Assembly (NCBI GenBank): GCA_046565765.1
Contig: JBKHXX010000094.1
Coordinates: forward strand, 62,001-126,000
Source: JBFMCT01 sp046565765
GTDB lineage: Bacteria > Actinomycetota > Acidimicrobiia > Acidimicrobiales > AC-14
DNA: 64,000 nucleotides
Reading direction: 5' to 3'
The notes under the pieces: model-generated
What the model was told of the DNA's origin: nothing
What the model saw: only the letters and a program-made list of their open reading frames with translations
Databases searched by the model: none
Shown: piece after piece, positions 25,312-34,331 of the stretch
How positions within the stretch are numbered: position 1 is the first letter of the stretch
Layout: every line of letters begins with the position of its first letter
Made by a program: the position numbers and the translations under genes

Positions 25312-26398
25312 GGGCCAGGACCCGGTTCCCGTCGAAGTCGACCATGACCACGTCCACGGCCAGCGCCCGGTCCACGTGGGCCCGGGCCGCGGCCGCCGCC
25401 CGCCGGCACAGCTCGGCGAGCGAGGCGGTGTGGCCGGCGGCGAGGCACTGCTCGACGAAGTGGCGGGCGGTGGCGGTGGCGGTGGCTGCGGCCACCACGC
25501 CGGTGGGGGCATCACAGGCGGTCGCCACCTCGGCCAGCAGGGTGCCGTCCACCTTGGACCGCCGGTAGTGGGTCATCAGCACGCCGGCCGCCAGCTTGGT
25601 GATCTTGCCGCCCATGCCCACGAACGTCACCGCCTCCACGCCATGACCGGCGGCCCGCCGCAGGGCGATGCCGGTGAAGTCCCCCACCTCCACGAAGCAG
25701 ACGGGGGGCAGGTGGGGGAGGAGGCGTTGGGCGGCGGCGTCGGTGCGGCCGCCGGTCGACAGGACCAGGTGGCGTTGCGACTGGGCGGCGGCCACGTCGA
25801 CCTGCTGCACCACGCTGGCCCGCCATGCCGCCGTCGAGAACGGTCGCACGACCCCGGTCGTCCCGAGGATGGAGATGCCGCCCTCGATGCCCAATCGGGC
25901 GTTGGACGTCTTGGCCGCCATGGCCTCGCCACCCGGCACCGAGACCGTCACGCGCAGCGGGCGAGGTGTGACCTCGGCCACCGCCCGCCGGATCATGCGG
26001 GCCGGGACCGGGTTGATGGCCGGCGCACCCACCGGCAGCCCGAGACCGGGGAGGGTGACGACACCCACGCCGGGCCCGCCCCGCAGCTCGGTCCGCCGGG
26101 CGCCGTCGGCCCAGGCCACCTCGGCCGTGAGGTGGGCGCCGTGCGTGACGTCCGGGTCGTCGCCCGCGTCCTTGACCACCGCGCAGCGGTGGGGGACGGC
26201 CGGGTCGACGTCCACCACGGGGAACGTCACCCGCTGGCCCCCGGGCAGGCCGACCTCGACCGTCTCGGGGGCGGCCCCCTCGACGAGCCAGGTGGCCGCC
26301 GCCTTGGCCGCCGCCGACGCGCACGTGCCCGTCGTCCAGCCCGTGCGCAGGCCGGTGGCCGCCGCCACTTCCGGCGCCAGCGGCGGCTCCCAGGTCAT
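25304..26398 (-). CDS. cbiD: Cobalt-precorrin-5B C1-methyltransferase
   Basis: 364 residues. The N-terminus LRTGWTTGTCASAAAKAA is the CbiD signature, followed by CAVVKDAGDDPDVTHG, GVGVVTLPGLGLPVG and EGGISILGTTGVVRPFS. It carries out the C-1 methylation and replaces CobF of the aerobic pathway. The ATG at 26398 overlaps the cobM stop (TGATG); a GTG one codon earlier is equally possible. Its presence with CbiG indicates ring synthesis by the oxygen-independent logic. Confidence 0.93.
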   Translation of the reverse strand: MTWEPPLAPEVAAATGLRTGWTTGTCASAAAKAAATWLVEGAAPETVEVGLPGGQRVTFPVVDVDPAVPHRCAVVKDAGDDPDVTHGAHLTAEVAWADGARRTELRGGPGVGVVTLPGLGLPVGAPAINPVPARMIRRAVAEVTPRPLRVTVSVPGGEAMAAKTSNARLGIEGGISILGTTGVVRPFSTAAWRASVVQQVDVAAAQSQRHLVLSTGGRTDAAAQRLLPHLPPVCFVEVGDFTGIALRRAAGHGVEAVTFVGMGGKITKLAAGVLMTHYRRSKVDGTLLAEVATACDAPTGVVAAATATATARHFVEQCLAAGHTASLAELCRRAAAAARAHVDRALAVDVVMVDFDGNRVLARG

Positions 26399-27213
26399 CA
26401 CCGGTCGCGGTTGCGGGCCGACGGCCGGCCTTCGGTCGACCCGGGGCGGGAGCGGAGCCGGTAGGACGTCGTGTAGGACGGCTCGTAGAGGTGGGACCGC
26501 CGGGGCACGGGCCGCCCGGCCAGGGCCTCGCCCACGAGCACGAGAACGGTCATGGTGGCGCCCGTGGAGCGGATGGCGGCCGGCAGCTCCCCCACCGTGG
26601 TGCGCACGAGCTGCTCGTCGGGCCAGGTGGCCCGCACGACCACCACGGCCGGGGTCTCCACCGAGTAGCCGGACCCGGCCGACAGCAGCTCGGCCTGCAC
26701 CTCGTCGGGGCGCGCCGCGGACAGGAACACGGCCATGGTGGCGCCGTGGGGGGCGAAGGCGGCCACCCCTTCGCCGGCCGGCATGGATGCCGCCGTCCGC
26801 CCCGCCAGCCGGGTGAGCACCACGCTCTGGCTCACCTCGGGGACGGTCAGCTCCCGGCCCGCCGCGGCGGCCGCGGCCGACACGGCCGACACCCCGGGCA
26901 CGATCTCCCACGACCGCTGGTTGGCCAGGCACCAGTCGATCTGCTCGGCGATGGCGCCGTAGAGGGAGGGGTCGCCCGAATGCAGCCGCACGACGGGCGT
27001 GGCGTCGTCGTGCGCGGCGTACACCCCGACCACGTCCTCGAGGGTCATGGTGGCCGAGTCGTGGACGGTGACGCCCGCCCGGCAGTGCCCGAGCAGGGCC
27101 TCGGGGACGAGCGAGGAGGCCCACACCACCACGTCGGCCGCGGCCAGGCGGGCCGCCCCCCGCAGGGTGATGAGGTCGGGGGCGCCCGGGCCGGCGCCCA
27201 CGAAGGAGATCAC
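26398..27213 (-). CDS. cobM: Precorrin-4 C11-methyltransferase
   Basis: 271 residues from GTG 27213, overlapping the cobI stop by four bases. It is a class III SAM methyltransferase with SFVGAGPGAPDLITLRG at the start, VVRLHSGDPSLYGAIAEQ, PGVSAVSAAAA and SHLYEPSYTTSYR. It methylates C-11 of (cobalt-)precorrin-4, as CobM or CbiF do. The C-terminal ~20 residues are basic and low-complexity. Confidence 0.93.
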   Translation of the reverse strand: MISFVGAGPGAPDLITLRGAARLAAADVVVWASSLVPEALLGHCRAGVTVHDSATMTLEDVVGVYAAHDDATPVVRLHSGDPSLYGAIAEQIDWCLANQRSWEIVPGVSAVSAAAAAAGRELTVPEVSQSVVLTRLAGRTAASMPAGEGVAAFAPHGATMAVFLSAARPDEVQAELLSAGSGYSVETPAVVVVRATWPDEQLVRTTVGELPAAIRSTGATMTVLVLVGEALAGRPVPRRSHLYEPSYTTSYRLRSRPGSTEGRPSARNRDR

Positions 27214-28094
27214 GGGCGGCCGGGACGGTCGGCGGTGGCCGGCACGATCACCGTGGCCAGGTAGGAGGCGGGACCGGCGGCGGCCACGTCGGTGAGGGTG
27301 CCGACCCGCTCGCCGGGCATGCCCAGCAGCTCACCCGCCACCGCCCCGTCGATGCGGCCGGCGGCGATCGCCGCCCGGGCCAGCTCGGGCAGGCGGCGGC
27401 CACCCTTGTAGAGCACGACGGTGGCGGCCGGGTCGTCGAGGTCGGCCGCCAGGTCCTCGCCGTCGAGGGCGGTGCGCACCACCAGCCGCTGGCTCTCGTC
27501 GGTCACCACCGTGCCGGTGCGGGCGGCCAGGGCCTGGAACGCCATGATGCCGGGCACCTGCTCGACAACCGTTGCCGGCCGCAGCCGGCGCACGGCGGCC
27601 GCCACCGCGCTGAACGTCGAGTAGGTGAGGGGGTCCCCCAGGGTGACGAACGCCACCTCGCCTTCGTCCAGGTACCCGGCCACCGTGCGGGCGGCCGACT
27701 CGATCGACCCGTCGCGTGCCGCTCGGGAGGGCGACATGGCGAAGGGGATGCGCTCCAGGCGCACCCCGGGAACCGCCTGGCGCACGATCAGCTCGGCCCG
27801 CCCGACCGCGTCCACGGCCGTGGCCGGGGCCAGGACCCGGTCGGCCCGCCCCAGCGCTCGCATCGCCCGCAGGGTCAGCAGGTCCGGGTCCCCGGGGCCC
27901 ACCCCCACGCCCACCAGCCGGCCGGGACGGGGAGGGTCGGCCACCGGCCGGCCGCCGTCGGCCGGCCCCTCCGACGAGACCTCGGCCTCGATGGCGGCCC
28001 GCACCACCTCCGCCTCGCTGCGCCCCGTCGCCCCCGCCCGGCGTTCGAGGGCCCGCTTGAGGTGGTCGGGGAGGTAGAGGCTCGTCTTCCGCAC
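27210..28094 (-). CDS. cobI: Precorrin-2 C20-methyltransferase with N-terminal ribbon-helix-helix domain
   Basis: 294 residues from GTG 28094. Residues ~60-294 are CobI/CbiL: LVGVGVGPGDPDLLTLRAMR, FVTLGDPLTYSTFS, VEQVPGIMAFQALAA and VVLYKGGRR. The first ~45 residues (KTSLYLPDHLKRALERRA and SEAEVVRAAIEAE) are a CopG/Arc-type ribbon-helix-helix fold, normally DNA-binding. The fusion starts the minus-strand corrin operon. No ribosome binding site is visible, and TACCCT ends 7 bases before the GTG, so the transcript may be leaderless. Two direct TAGGG copies lie within 25 bases upstream and could be an operator for the fused domain. Confidence 0.9.
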   Translation of the reverse strand: MRKTSLYLPDHLKRALERRAGATGRSEAEVVRAAIEAEVSSEGPADGGRPVADPPRPGRLVGVGVGPGDPDLLTLRAMRALGRADRVLAPATAVDAVGRAELIVRQAVPGVRLERIPFAMSPSRAARDGSIESAARTVAGYLDEGEVAFVTLGDPLTYSTFSAVAAAVRRLRPATVVEQVPGIMAFQALAARTGTVVTDESQRLVVRTALDGEDLAADLDDPAATVVLYKGGRRLPELARAAIAAGRIDGAVAGELLGMPGERVGTLTDVAAAGPASYLATVIVPATADRPGRP

Positions 28095-28100
28095 CGGACG

Positions 28101-28117
28101 TAGGGTACGACATAGGG
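28101..28117. promoter_or_regulatory. Direct TAGGG repeats and likely -10 region before cobI
   Basis: TAGGG occurs at 28101-28105 and 28113-28117, 12 bases apart, just in front of cobI (minus strand) and upstream of the riboswitch (plus strand). On the minus strand the first copy is part of TACCCT, a plausible -10 element for a leaderless transcript. A 12-base spacing could suit side-by-side ribbon-helix-helix dimers. This is a guess from position and spacing. Confidence 0.35.
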
Positions 28118-28133
28118 CAGCGTCCCGGCGGTG

Positions 28134-28295
28134 GCGCCGCGGTAGAGTTCCGCCGCTGCGGTTTCGGGAAGCCGGTGCGAATCCGGCGCGGTCCCGCCAC
28201 TGTGACGGTGAGCGAACCTCGACAAAGCCACTGGGCTCCGGCCTGGGAAGGCGAGGGGAGCGTCGATCCGGAGCCAGGAGACCGGCCGCCGCGAG
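28134..28295 (+). ncRNA. Cobalamin (adenosylcobalamin-class) riboswitch
   Basis: The segment has the conserved pieces of the cobalamin aptamer in order. They are CGGTTTCGGGAAGCCGGTGC, AATCCGGCGCGGTCCCGCC, ACTGTGA, AAGCCACTG and the B12-box region GAGCCAGGAGACCGGCC (28271-28287). It precedes cbtB, cbtA and the cobalt insertion genes. A hairpin (28295-28311, arms GTGGGC and GCCCAC) then sits before the ribosome binding site, suggesting translational control by sequestering it. Boundaries are approximate. Confidence 0.93.
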
Positions 28296-28331
28296 TGGGC
28301 GAGGTGCCCACGCCACGAGGATGGAGGACAT

Positions 28332-28544
28332 ATGGCTGCGATCTTCCCGGCGCCGGCCCGACCGGCCGCCGCCCCGACCACCGTTCCCCGCTGGCCGGCG
28401 GCGGCCGTGCTGGCCGCCGTCGCCCTGCTGTGGCTGGTGACCATGGAGGGGTCGGCGATCTCGCAGGCGCTGGCGGGCACGCCCGGCTTCCTGCACGAGC
28501 TGTTCCACGACGGGCGGCACCTGCTCGGCGTCCCCTGCCACTGA
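28332..28544 (+). CDS. cbtB: CbtB cobalt transporter subunit
   Basis: 70 residues with one membrane helix (~20-40) and the diagnostic C-terminal His-rich motif HELFHDGRHLLGVPCH, a metal site. Ribosome binding site GGAGG (28323-28327) is only 4 bases from the ATG and directly follows the riboswitch hairpin. CbtA and CbtB are predicted to form a B12-riboswitch-controlled cobalt uptake system. It is the first gene of the plus-strand operon. Confidence 0.92.
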   Translation: MAAIFPAPARPAAAPTTVPRWPAAAVLAAVALLWLVTMEGSAISQALAGTPGFLHELFHDGRHLLGVPCH

Positions 28545-28558
28545 CGGCCCGGCCGTCG

Positions 28559-29305
28559 ATGCCCAAGCGGTTCGACCCCGGACGGCGGGGGTCGGTCGTC
28601 GTGGCGGCCGTCGCCGCCGGGGTGGCGGCAGGCCTGGTCGCGGCGCTGTTCCTGACGATCTCGGCCCAGCCGTCCATCGAGGAGGCCATCCGCCTCGAGC
28701 AGGCCGCCTATACCGGCCACGCCCATGACGACGAGGTCGTCTCCCGTGACGTCCAGCGCGGCCCCGGACTGTTCGCCGCCTACGCCGTCACCGGGGCGGG
28801 GTTCGGGGTGCTGTTCGCGGCCGCCTTCGTGACGTTGGGCCCGGGGCGTCCGGACGTGTTCCGCCGGGCGTTGGTGGCGGGCACGGTCCTGGCCGGCACC
28901 CTCACGGTCTCCCCCTGGCTCAAGTACCCGCCCAACCCGCCCGCCGTCGGCGACGCCGGCACGCTCGGGCGCCGCCAGCTGCTCTACGTGACGTTGCTGG
29001 TCGTCACCGCCGTGGTGGGGGCGGCGGCGGTGCGCCTGTCCCGCCGCCTGCGGGACTCCGGCTGGGACGAACCACGCCGCATCTGCGCGGTGGTAGCCGC
29101 GGTGGTGGTCCCCCTGCTCGTGGTCTACGGCGTGCTGCCCGGCGCGCCGGACCCGGTCGAGGTCCCGGCCGCCCTCGTGTGGCGGTTCCGGCTGGCGTCA
29201 CTTGGCGGCAACCTCCTGCTGTGGACCGTGCTGACCCTCGGGTTCGGCCACTTCGCTGCGGCCCGCCGCCCTGCGGACGTCCCGGCCCCGGCCGCCCAGC
29301 CATGA
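28559..29305 (+). CDS. cbtA: CbtA cobalt transporter subunit
   Basis: 248 residues from ATG 28559, 14 bases after cbtB. It has about five or six membrane helices (VVVAAVAAGVAAGLVAALFL first). The outward loop GHAHDDEVVSRDVQRGPGL holds His/Asp metal-ligand candidates, followed by the conserved WLKYPPNPPAVG motif of CbtA. It is predicted to be the cobalt-translocating component with CbtB. The stop overlaps the cobQ start (ATGA). Confidence 0.92.
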   Translation: MPKRFDPGRRGSVVVAAVAAGVAAGLVAALFLTISAQPSIEEAIRLEQAAYTGHAHDDEVVSRDVQRGPGLFAAYAVTGAGFGVLFAAAFVTLGPGRPDVFRRALVAGTVLAGTLTVSPWLKYPPNPPAVGDAGTLGRRQLLYVTLLVVTAVVGAAAVRLSRRLRDSGWDEPRRICAVVAAVVVPLLVVYGVLPGAPDPVEVPAALVWRFRLASLGGNLLLWTVLTLGFGHFAAARRPADVPAPAAQP

Positions 29306-30795
29306 AGGGGGGGCTGGTCGTCTGCGGCACCGGCAGCGATGCCGGGAAGTCGTTCGTCGTCGCCGGGCTGTGCCGGCTGCTGGCCCGCCGGGGGGTGCGG
29401 GTGGCCCCCTTCAAGGCCCAGAACATGGCCAACAACGCGCGGGTCACCGCCGACGGCGCCGAGATCGCCACCGCCCAGTGGGTGCAGGCCGTGGCCGCCG
29501 GGGCCGAGCCGGAGGCGGCCATGAACCCCGTCCTGCTCAAGCCCACGTCCGAGCGGGCGAGCCAGGTGGTGGTCAACGGCCGCCCGGTGGGCACGTGGTC
29601 GGCCCGGCGCTACCAGCACGAGAAGGCCGCCCTCCTGCCGGTGGTGCTGGAAGCCCTCGACCACCTGCGCGGCCGCTACGACGTGGTCGTCTGCGAGGGG
29701 GCCGGCAGCCCGGCCGAGATCAACCTCCTGGACGGCGACATCGTCAACCTCCGCCTCGCCCGGGAGGCCGGCTTCCCGGCCGTCGTGGTGGGGGACATCG
29801 ACCGTGGCGGCGTGTTCGCCTCCCTCTACGGCACCGTGGCCCTCCTCCCCGGCGACCTGCGCTCGTGCGTGCGGGGCTTCTTGGTCAACAAGTTCCGGGG
29901 TGACCCGGCCCTGCTGGGCGACGCCTTCGCCGACCTGGAGCGGCGCTCGGGCGTCCCCACCCTGGGCTGCCTCCCCATGCTCGGCGGCCTCGACCTGGAC
30001 GCCGAGGACTCGATGGCGCTGAACCGTTGGGAGGACGCGGACCGTGCCGCGGGCGTCGCCCTCGACGTGGCCGCCGTGCGCTTCCCCCGCGTGGCCAACT
30101 TCGGCGACCTCGACCCCCTCCGCCTCGAACCGGGGGTGGGGGTGCGGTGGGTCCGCACCCCGGCGGAGCTCGGGCGCCCGCATCTCGTCGTCCTTCCCGG
30201 GTCCAAATCGACGCGAGCCGACCTCGGGTGGTTCCACGCCACCGGCCTGGCCGCGGCGGTGGCCGCCGGGCCCGCGCCCGTCGTCGGCATCTGCGCCGGG
30301 CTCCAGATGCTGGGGGCGCGCATCGACGACGGCGAGGGCGTCGAGGGCCCGGCCGGCGCTGCCCAGGGCCTGGGCCTGCTGCCGCTGGACACGGCGTTCC
30401 GGGCCGACAAGGTGCTCGACCGCCCGGCCGCCACCGCGGTGGACGGCCCGGGCGCCGGCCACGACCTCACCGGCTACCGCATCCACCACGGCCGGGTCAC
30501 GCCCCGCCCCGGCGCCCGACCATGGCTGGCCGCGACAGACGGCACCCCGCTCGGGTGGCACGAGGGGCGGGTGGCCGGCACCGCCGTCCACGGCCTGTTC
30601 GAGGCCGACGGCTTCCGTGCCGCCGTCCTGCGGTGGGCGGCCGAGCGGTCGGGCGTCGTCGCCCCGGCCGGCCTCGGGCAGCGCTCGTTCTCGGCGGCCC
30701 GCCTGGACCGCCTCGACGCGGTGGCCGACGCCCTCGAGCGCCACGCCGACCTGCACCGGCTCCTCGCCCTCATCTCCGAAGGCGTCCCGGCGTGA
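29302..30795 (+). CDS. cobQ: Cobyric acid synthase
   Basis: 497 residues. The N-terminal synthetase domain has P-loop GTGSDAGKSFVVAG and APFKAQNMANNA. The triad-type glutamine amidotransferase domain follows, with Cys in VGICAGLQMLG and a His in TAVHGLFEAD. It amidates the b, d, e and g carboxylates of adenosylcobyrinate diamide. It is translationally coupled to cbtA and cobN. A partner a,c-diamide synthase (CobB) is not in the window. Confidence 0.95.
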   Translation: MKGGLVVCGTGSDAGKSFVVAGLCRLLARRGVRVAPFKAQNMANNARVTADGAEIATAQWVQAVAAGAEPEAAMNPVLLKPTSERASQVVVNGRPVGTWSARRYQHEKAALLPVVLEALDHLRGRYDVVVCEGAGSPAEINLLDGDIVNLRLAREAGFPAVVVGDIDRGGVFASLYGTVALLPGDLRSCVRGFLVNKFRGDPALLGDAFADLERRSGVPTLGCLPMLGGLDLDAEDSMALNRWEDADRAAGVALDVAAVRFPRVANFGDLDPLRLEPGVGVRWVRTPAELGRPHLVVLPGSKSTRADLGWFHATGLAAAVAAGPAPVVGICAGLQMLGARIDDGEGVEGPAGAAQGLGLLPLDTAFRADKVLDRPAATAVDGPGAGHDLTGYRIHHGRVTPRPGARPWLAATDGTPLGWHEGRVAGTAVHGLFEADGFRAAVLRWAAERSGVVAPAGLGQRSFSAARLDRLDAVADALERHADLHRLLALISEGVPA

Positions 30796-33700
30796 CCGCC
30801 GCCGCGATCCTCGTCCTCACCAACGCCGACACCGAGCTGCTGGCCGTCCGGTCGGTCCTGCACCGCCTGCCCGAGGGGTTCCCGCCGGTGCGGGCCGCCA
30901 ACCCGGCCCGGGAGGACGCCGCCCCCGCGGTCGACGAGGTCGCCGCCGTCCTCATCCGCCTCCTCGGCGGCCGGCGGTCGTGGGAGGCGCCGTTCGACGA
31001 CCTCCGCCGCCGGTGCGTGGAGGCGGGCGTCCCTCTCATCGCCGTCGGCGGCGAGGCGGCCCCCGACGCCGAGCTGGCCGCCCTGTCCACCGTCCCCGGC
31101 GGGATCGCCGCCGAGGTCCACCGCTACCTGGCCGCCGGCGGTCCGGCCAACGTGGAGCAGTGCCTGCGGTTCGTGGCCGACACCGTGCTGCTCGGCGGCT
31201 TCGGGTTCGAGCCGGCCGCCGCCGTCCCCACCACCGGCGTCTTCGGGCCCGCCACCACCCCCCGCCGGCCGGGCCGGCCGCTGGTCGGCGTGATCTTCTA
31301 CCGGGCCCACCTGGTGGCCGGGAACACCACGTTCGTGGAGGACCTCGGTGCCGCCGTCGATGCCGCGGGCGGCGACTGCCTGGCCGTCTTCTGCTACTCG
31401 CTGCGGCCCGACGGCGGGGGCCGCGTGCCCGCACTGGAGCTGTGCCGCGACGCCGGCGTCGACGTCCTGGTCACCACCGTGCTGGCCATGGGGGGCTCGA
31501 CCCCCACCGACCCCGACGGGTGGGCCGTGCCGGAGCTGGCCGACCTGGGCGTGCCCGTCCTGCAGGCGCCGTCGTGCAACCGGTCCCGCGACGAGTGGCT
31601 CGACGACGAGGCGGGGCTGTCCCCCCTCGACGTGGCCATGGGCGTGGCCATCCCCGAGTTCGACGGGCGCATCGTGGGCAACGCCTTCGCCTTCAAGGAG
31701 GAGGTGGACGACGGTGGGGAGCTGGGCGTGCCCATCACCGCCACCCGGGCCGACCCGGAGCGCACCGCCCGCACCGCCCGCACCGCGCTCCGCCTGGCTC
31801 GCCTCCGCCACGCGCCCCCGGCCGCGAAGAAGGTTGCCGTGGTCCTGTCCGCCTATCCCACCAAGCGGAGCCGCCTCGGCAACGCCGTCGGCCTCGACTC
31901 GCCTGCGTCCGCCATCCGCCTGCTCCACGCCCTACGCCGCGCCGGCTACCGGGTCGACCGCGTCCCTGCCGACGGCGACGCCCTCATGGCCGAGTTGGCC
32001 GACCGCCTGACCTACGACTCGCCCTCGCTGACCGCGGCCCAGGCCGCGACGGCCGCCGGCCGCCTCCCGGCGGTTGACTACCTCGACTGGTACCGCACCC
32101 TGCCCCACGACGCCCGCGAGGTCGTCGAGTCGGTCTGGGGACCCCCGCCCGGGCAGGTCTACCTGGACGCCGACGACCACCTGGTCTTCCCCGGCCTCGA
32201 CCTGGGCGGCGTCCTGGTGACGATCCAGCCCCCCCGCGGCTTCGGCAGCGACCCCATCGGCACGTACCACGCGCCCGACGTCCCGCCTCCCCACCACTAC
32301 CTGGCCTTCTACCGGTGGCTGGACGAGGGCTGGGGCGCCGACGCCGTGGTCCACCTCGGCAAGCACGGCACCCTCGAGTGGCTGCCAGGGAAGGCCAACG
32401 CTCTCTCCGCCTCCTGCTTCCCCGACGCCGCCCTGGGCGACGTGCCCCTCGTGTACCCGTTCATCGTGAACGACCCGGGCGAGGGCACGCAGGCCAAGCG
32501 GCGGGCCCATGCCGTGATCGTCGACCATTTGGTCCCCCCTCTGACCAGGGCCGAGAGCTACGACGACCTGACCCGCCTGGAGCAGCTCCTCGACGCCTAC
32601 GCCAACGCCCAGGCCATGGACCCGGCCAAGCTGCCCGCCCTCCGCCGCCAGGTGTGGGACCTGCTGGTGGAGGCCGAGATCAGCCGCGACCTCGGCCTGG
32701 CCGCCGAACCCGCCGAAGACGAGTTCGGCGACGTGGTCCTCCACGTGGACGGGTACCTGTGCGCCCTCAAGGACGCCCAGATCCGGGGCGGGCTGCACGT
32801 GCTCGGGCAGGCGCCCGAAGGGGACGCCCTGGTCGACCTCGTGCTGGCCGTCACCCGCCTGCCTCAGGGTTCGGTCCCGTCGCTGCGGGCGACGGTGGCC
32901 GCCGACCTCGGGGTCGACCTGGCCGGCCACCGCCGGGCCGACGTCGACGCCGTCGAGGCCGAGGCCCGCCGCCGGGTGGAAGCCCTGGCCGCGACCGGGT
33001 GGTCGCCCGGGGCCACCGCCGACCCGACCCTGGGCTGGGTCGCCGAGCGGCTCGTTCCCGCCCTCCGCCGCACCCCGGACGAGATCGACGGCGTGCTCAC
33101 CGCCCTCGACGGCCGGTACGTGCCCGCCGGGCCCAGCGGTTCGCCCACCCGCGGCTCGGCCCATGTGCTCCCGACCGGCCGCAACTTCTACTCGGTCGAC
33201 CCGAAGGCCCTGCCGTCGCCGGCCTCGTGGGACGTGGGGTGCAAGCTGGCCGAGGCCCTCGTCCGCCGCCACGTCGACGAGGAGGGCGCCCCGCCCCGTA
33301 CCGTCGGCATCGTGTTGTGGGGGACGGCCGCCATGCGCACGGGCGGAGACGACGCGGCCGAGGCCCTGGCCCTCCTCGGCGTGCGTCCCGTGTGGGAACC
33401 CGAGTCGCGGCGCGTGGTCGGGCTCGAGCCCATCCCCGTGGCCGAGCTGGGCCGCCCCCGCGTCGACGTCACCCTCCGGATCTCCGGCTTCTTCCGCGAC
33501 GCCTTCCCGCACCTCGTCGCCCTCCTCGACGACGCGGTGCGGCTGGTGGCCGGCCTCGACGGCGAGCGCGACGACGACAACCCCGTCCGGGCCGCGGGCG
33601 CCGCCGACGCCCGCATCTTCGGCCCGCCTCCCGGCGGCTACGGCTCGGGCATCCTCCCCGTGCTGGAGAAGGGTTCGTGGCGCACCGACGCCGACCTGGC

Positions 33701-34331
33701 CGAGGTGTACCTGGCCTGGTCGGGCTTCTCCTACCGCCGTGACGCGATGGGCGAGCCCGCCCCCGAGGCCATGCGCCGCCGGTTCTCGGCCATCGACGTG
33801 GCCGTCAAGAACCAGGACAACCGCGAGCACGACATCTTCGACAGCGACGACTACCTCCAGGACCACGGCGGCATGGTGGCGGCGGTGCGGGCGCTCACCG
33901 GCCGGGCGCCCCACGCCTGGTTCGGCGACTCGGCCGACCCCGACTCGCCCCAGGTGCGGGCCCTGGCCGAGGAGGCGGCCCGGGTGGTCCGCAGCCGCGT
34001 GCTGAACCCCAAGTGGATCCAGGCCATGCGCCGCCACGGCTACAAGGGCGCGTTCGAGCTGGCCGCCACCGTCGACTACCTCTTCGGCTACGACGCCACC
34101 ACCGGCGTCGTTCAGGACTGGATGTACGAGCGGGTCACCGACGCCTACGTCGCCGACCCGGCCATGCGCGACTTCTTCGCCCGGTCCAACCCGTGGGCCC
34201 TGCGGGCCATCGCCGAGCGGCTGCGGGAGGCCGACCGCCGGGGCCTGTGGGAGGAGCCGTCGGACGCGGCCCGCAAGGTGCTGGAGGACGCCGTGCTGGA
34301 GGCCGAGGGCTGGGAGGAGGGGCGCACGTGA
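30792..34331 (+). CDS. cobN: Cobaltochelatase large subunit
   Basis: 1179 residues from GTG 30792, overlapping the cobQ stop. CobN/BchH-family segments include VLQAPSCNRSRDEW, VVLSAYPTKRSRLGNAVGLDSP, VVHLGKHGTLEWLPGK, FIVNDPGEGTQAKRR, VDVTLRISGFFRDAFP and NQDNREHDIFDSDDYLQDHGG. It inserts cobalt late, into hydrogenobyrinate a,c-diamide, with ATP hydrolysed by its AAA partner, which is encoded next. Length is close to that of other actinobacterial CobN. It coexists with CbiX, an early-insertion chelatase. Confidence 0.95.
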   Translation: MTAAAILVLTNADTELLAVRSVLHRLPEGFPPVRAANPAREDAAPAVDEVAAVLIRLLGGRRSWEAPFDDLRRRCVEAGVPLIAVGGEAAPDAELAALSTVPGGIAAEVHRYLAAGGPANVEQCLRFVADTVLLGGFGFEPAAAVPTTGVFGPATTPRRPGRPLVGVIFYRAHLVAGNTTFVEDLGAAVDAAGGDCLAVFCYSLRPDGGGRVPALELCRDAGVDVLVTTVLAMGGSTPTDPDGWAVPELADLGVPVLQAPSCNRSRDEWLDDEAGLSPLDVAMGVAIPEFDGRIVGNAFAFKEEVDDGGELGVPITATRADPERTARTARTALRLARLRHAPPAAKKVAVVLSAYPTKRSRLGNAVGLDSPASAIRLLHALRRAGYRVDRVPADGDALMAELADRLTYDSPSLTAAQAATAAGRLPAVDYLDWYRTLPHDAREVVESVWGPPPGQVYLDADDHLVFPGLDLGGVLVTIQPPRGFGSDPIGTYHAPDVPPPHHYLAFYRWLDEGWGADAVVHLGKHGTLEWLPGKANALSASCFPDAALGDVPLVYPFIVNDPGEGTQAKRRAHAVIVDHLVPPLTRAESYDDLTRLEQLLDAYANAQAMDPAKLPALRRQVWDLLVEAEISRDLGLAAEPAEDEFGDVVLHVDGYLCALKDAQIRGGLHVLGQAPEGDALVDLVLAVTRLPQGSVPSLRATVAADLGVDLAGHRRADVDAVEAEARRRVEALAATGWSPGATADPTLGWVAERLVPALRRTPDEIDGVLTALDGRYVPAGPSGSPTRGSAHVLPTGRNFYSVDPKALPSPASWDVGCKLAEALVRRHVDEEGAPPRTVGIVLWGTAAMRTGGDDAAEALALLGVRPVWEPESRRVVGLEPIPVAELGRPRVDVTLRISGFFRDAFPHLVALLDDAVRLVAGLDGERDDDNPVRAAGAADARIFGPPPGGYGSGILPVLEKGSWRTDADLAEVYLAWSGFSYRRDAMGEPAPEAMRRRFSAIDVAVKNQDNREHDIFDSDDYLQDHGGMVAAVRALTGRAPHAWFGDSADPDSPQVRALAEEAARVVRSRVLNPKWIQAMRRHGYKGAFELAATVDYLFGYDATTGVVQDWMYERVTDAYVADPAMRDFFARSNPWALRAIAERLREADRRGLWEEPSDAARKVLEDAVLEAEGWEEGRT

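Noticed and set aside
28134..28331. A long plus-strand frame through the riboswitch into cbtA (from 28175).
   Set aside because: It crosses the aptamer and cbtB in another frame; CbtA homology starts only at ATG 28559.
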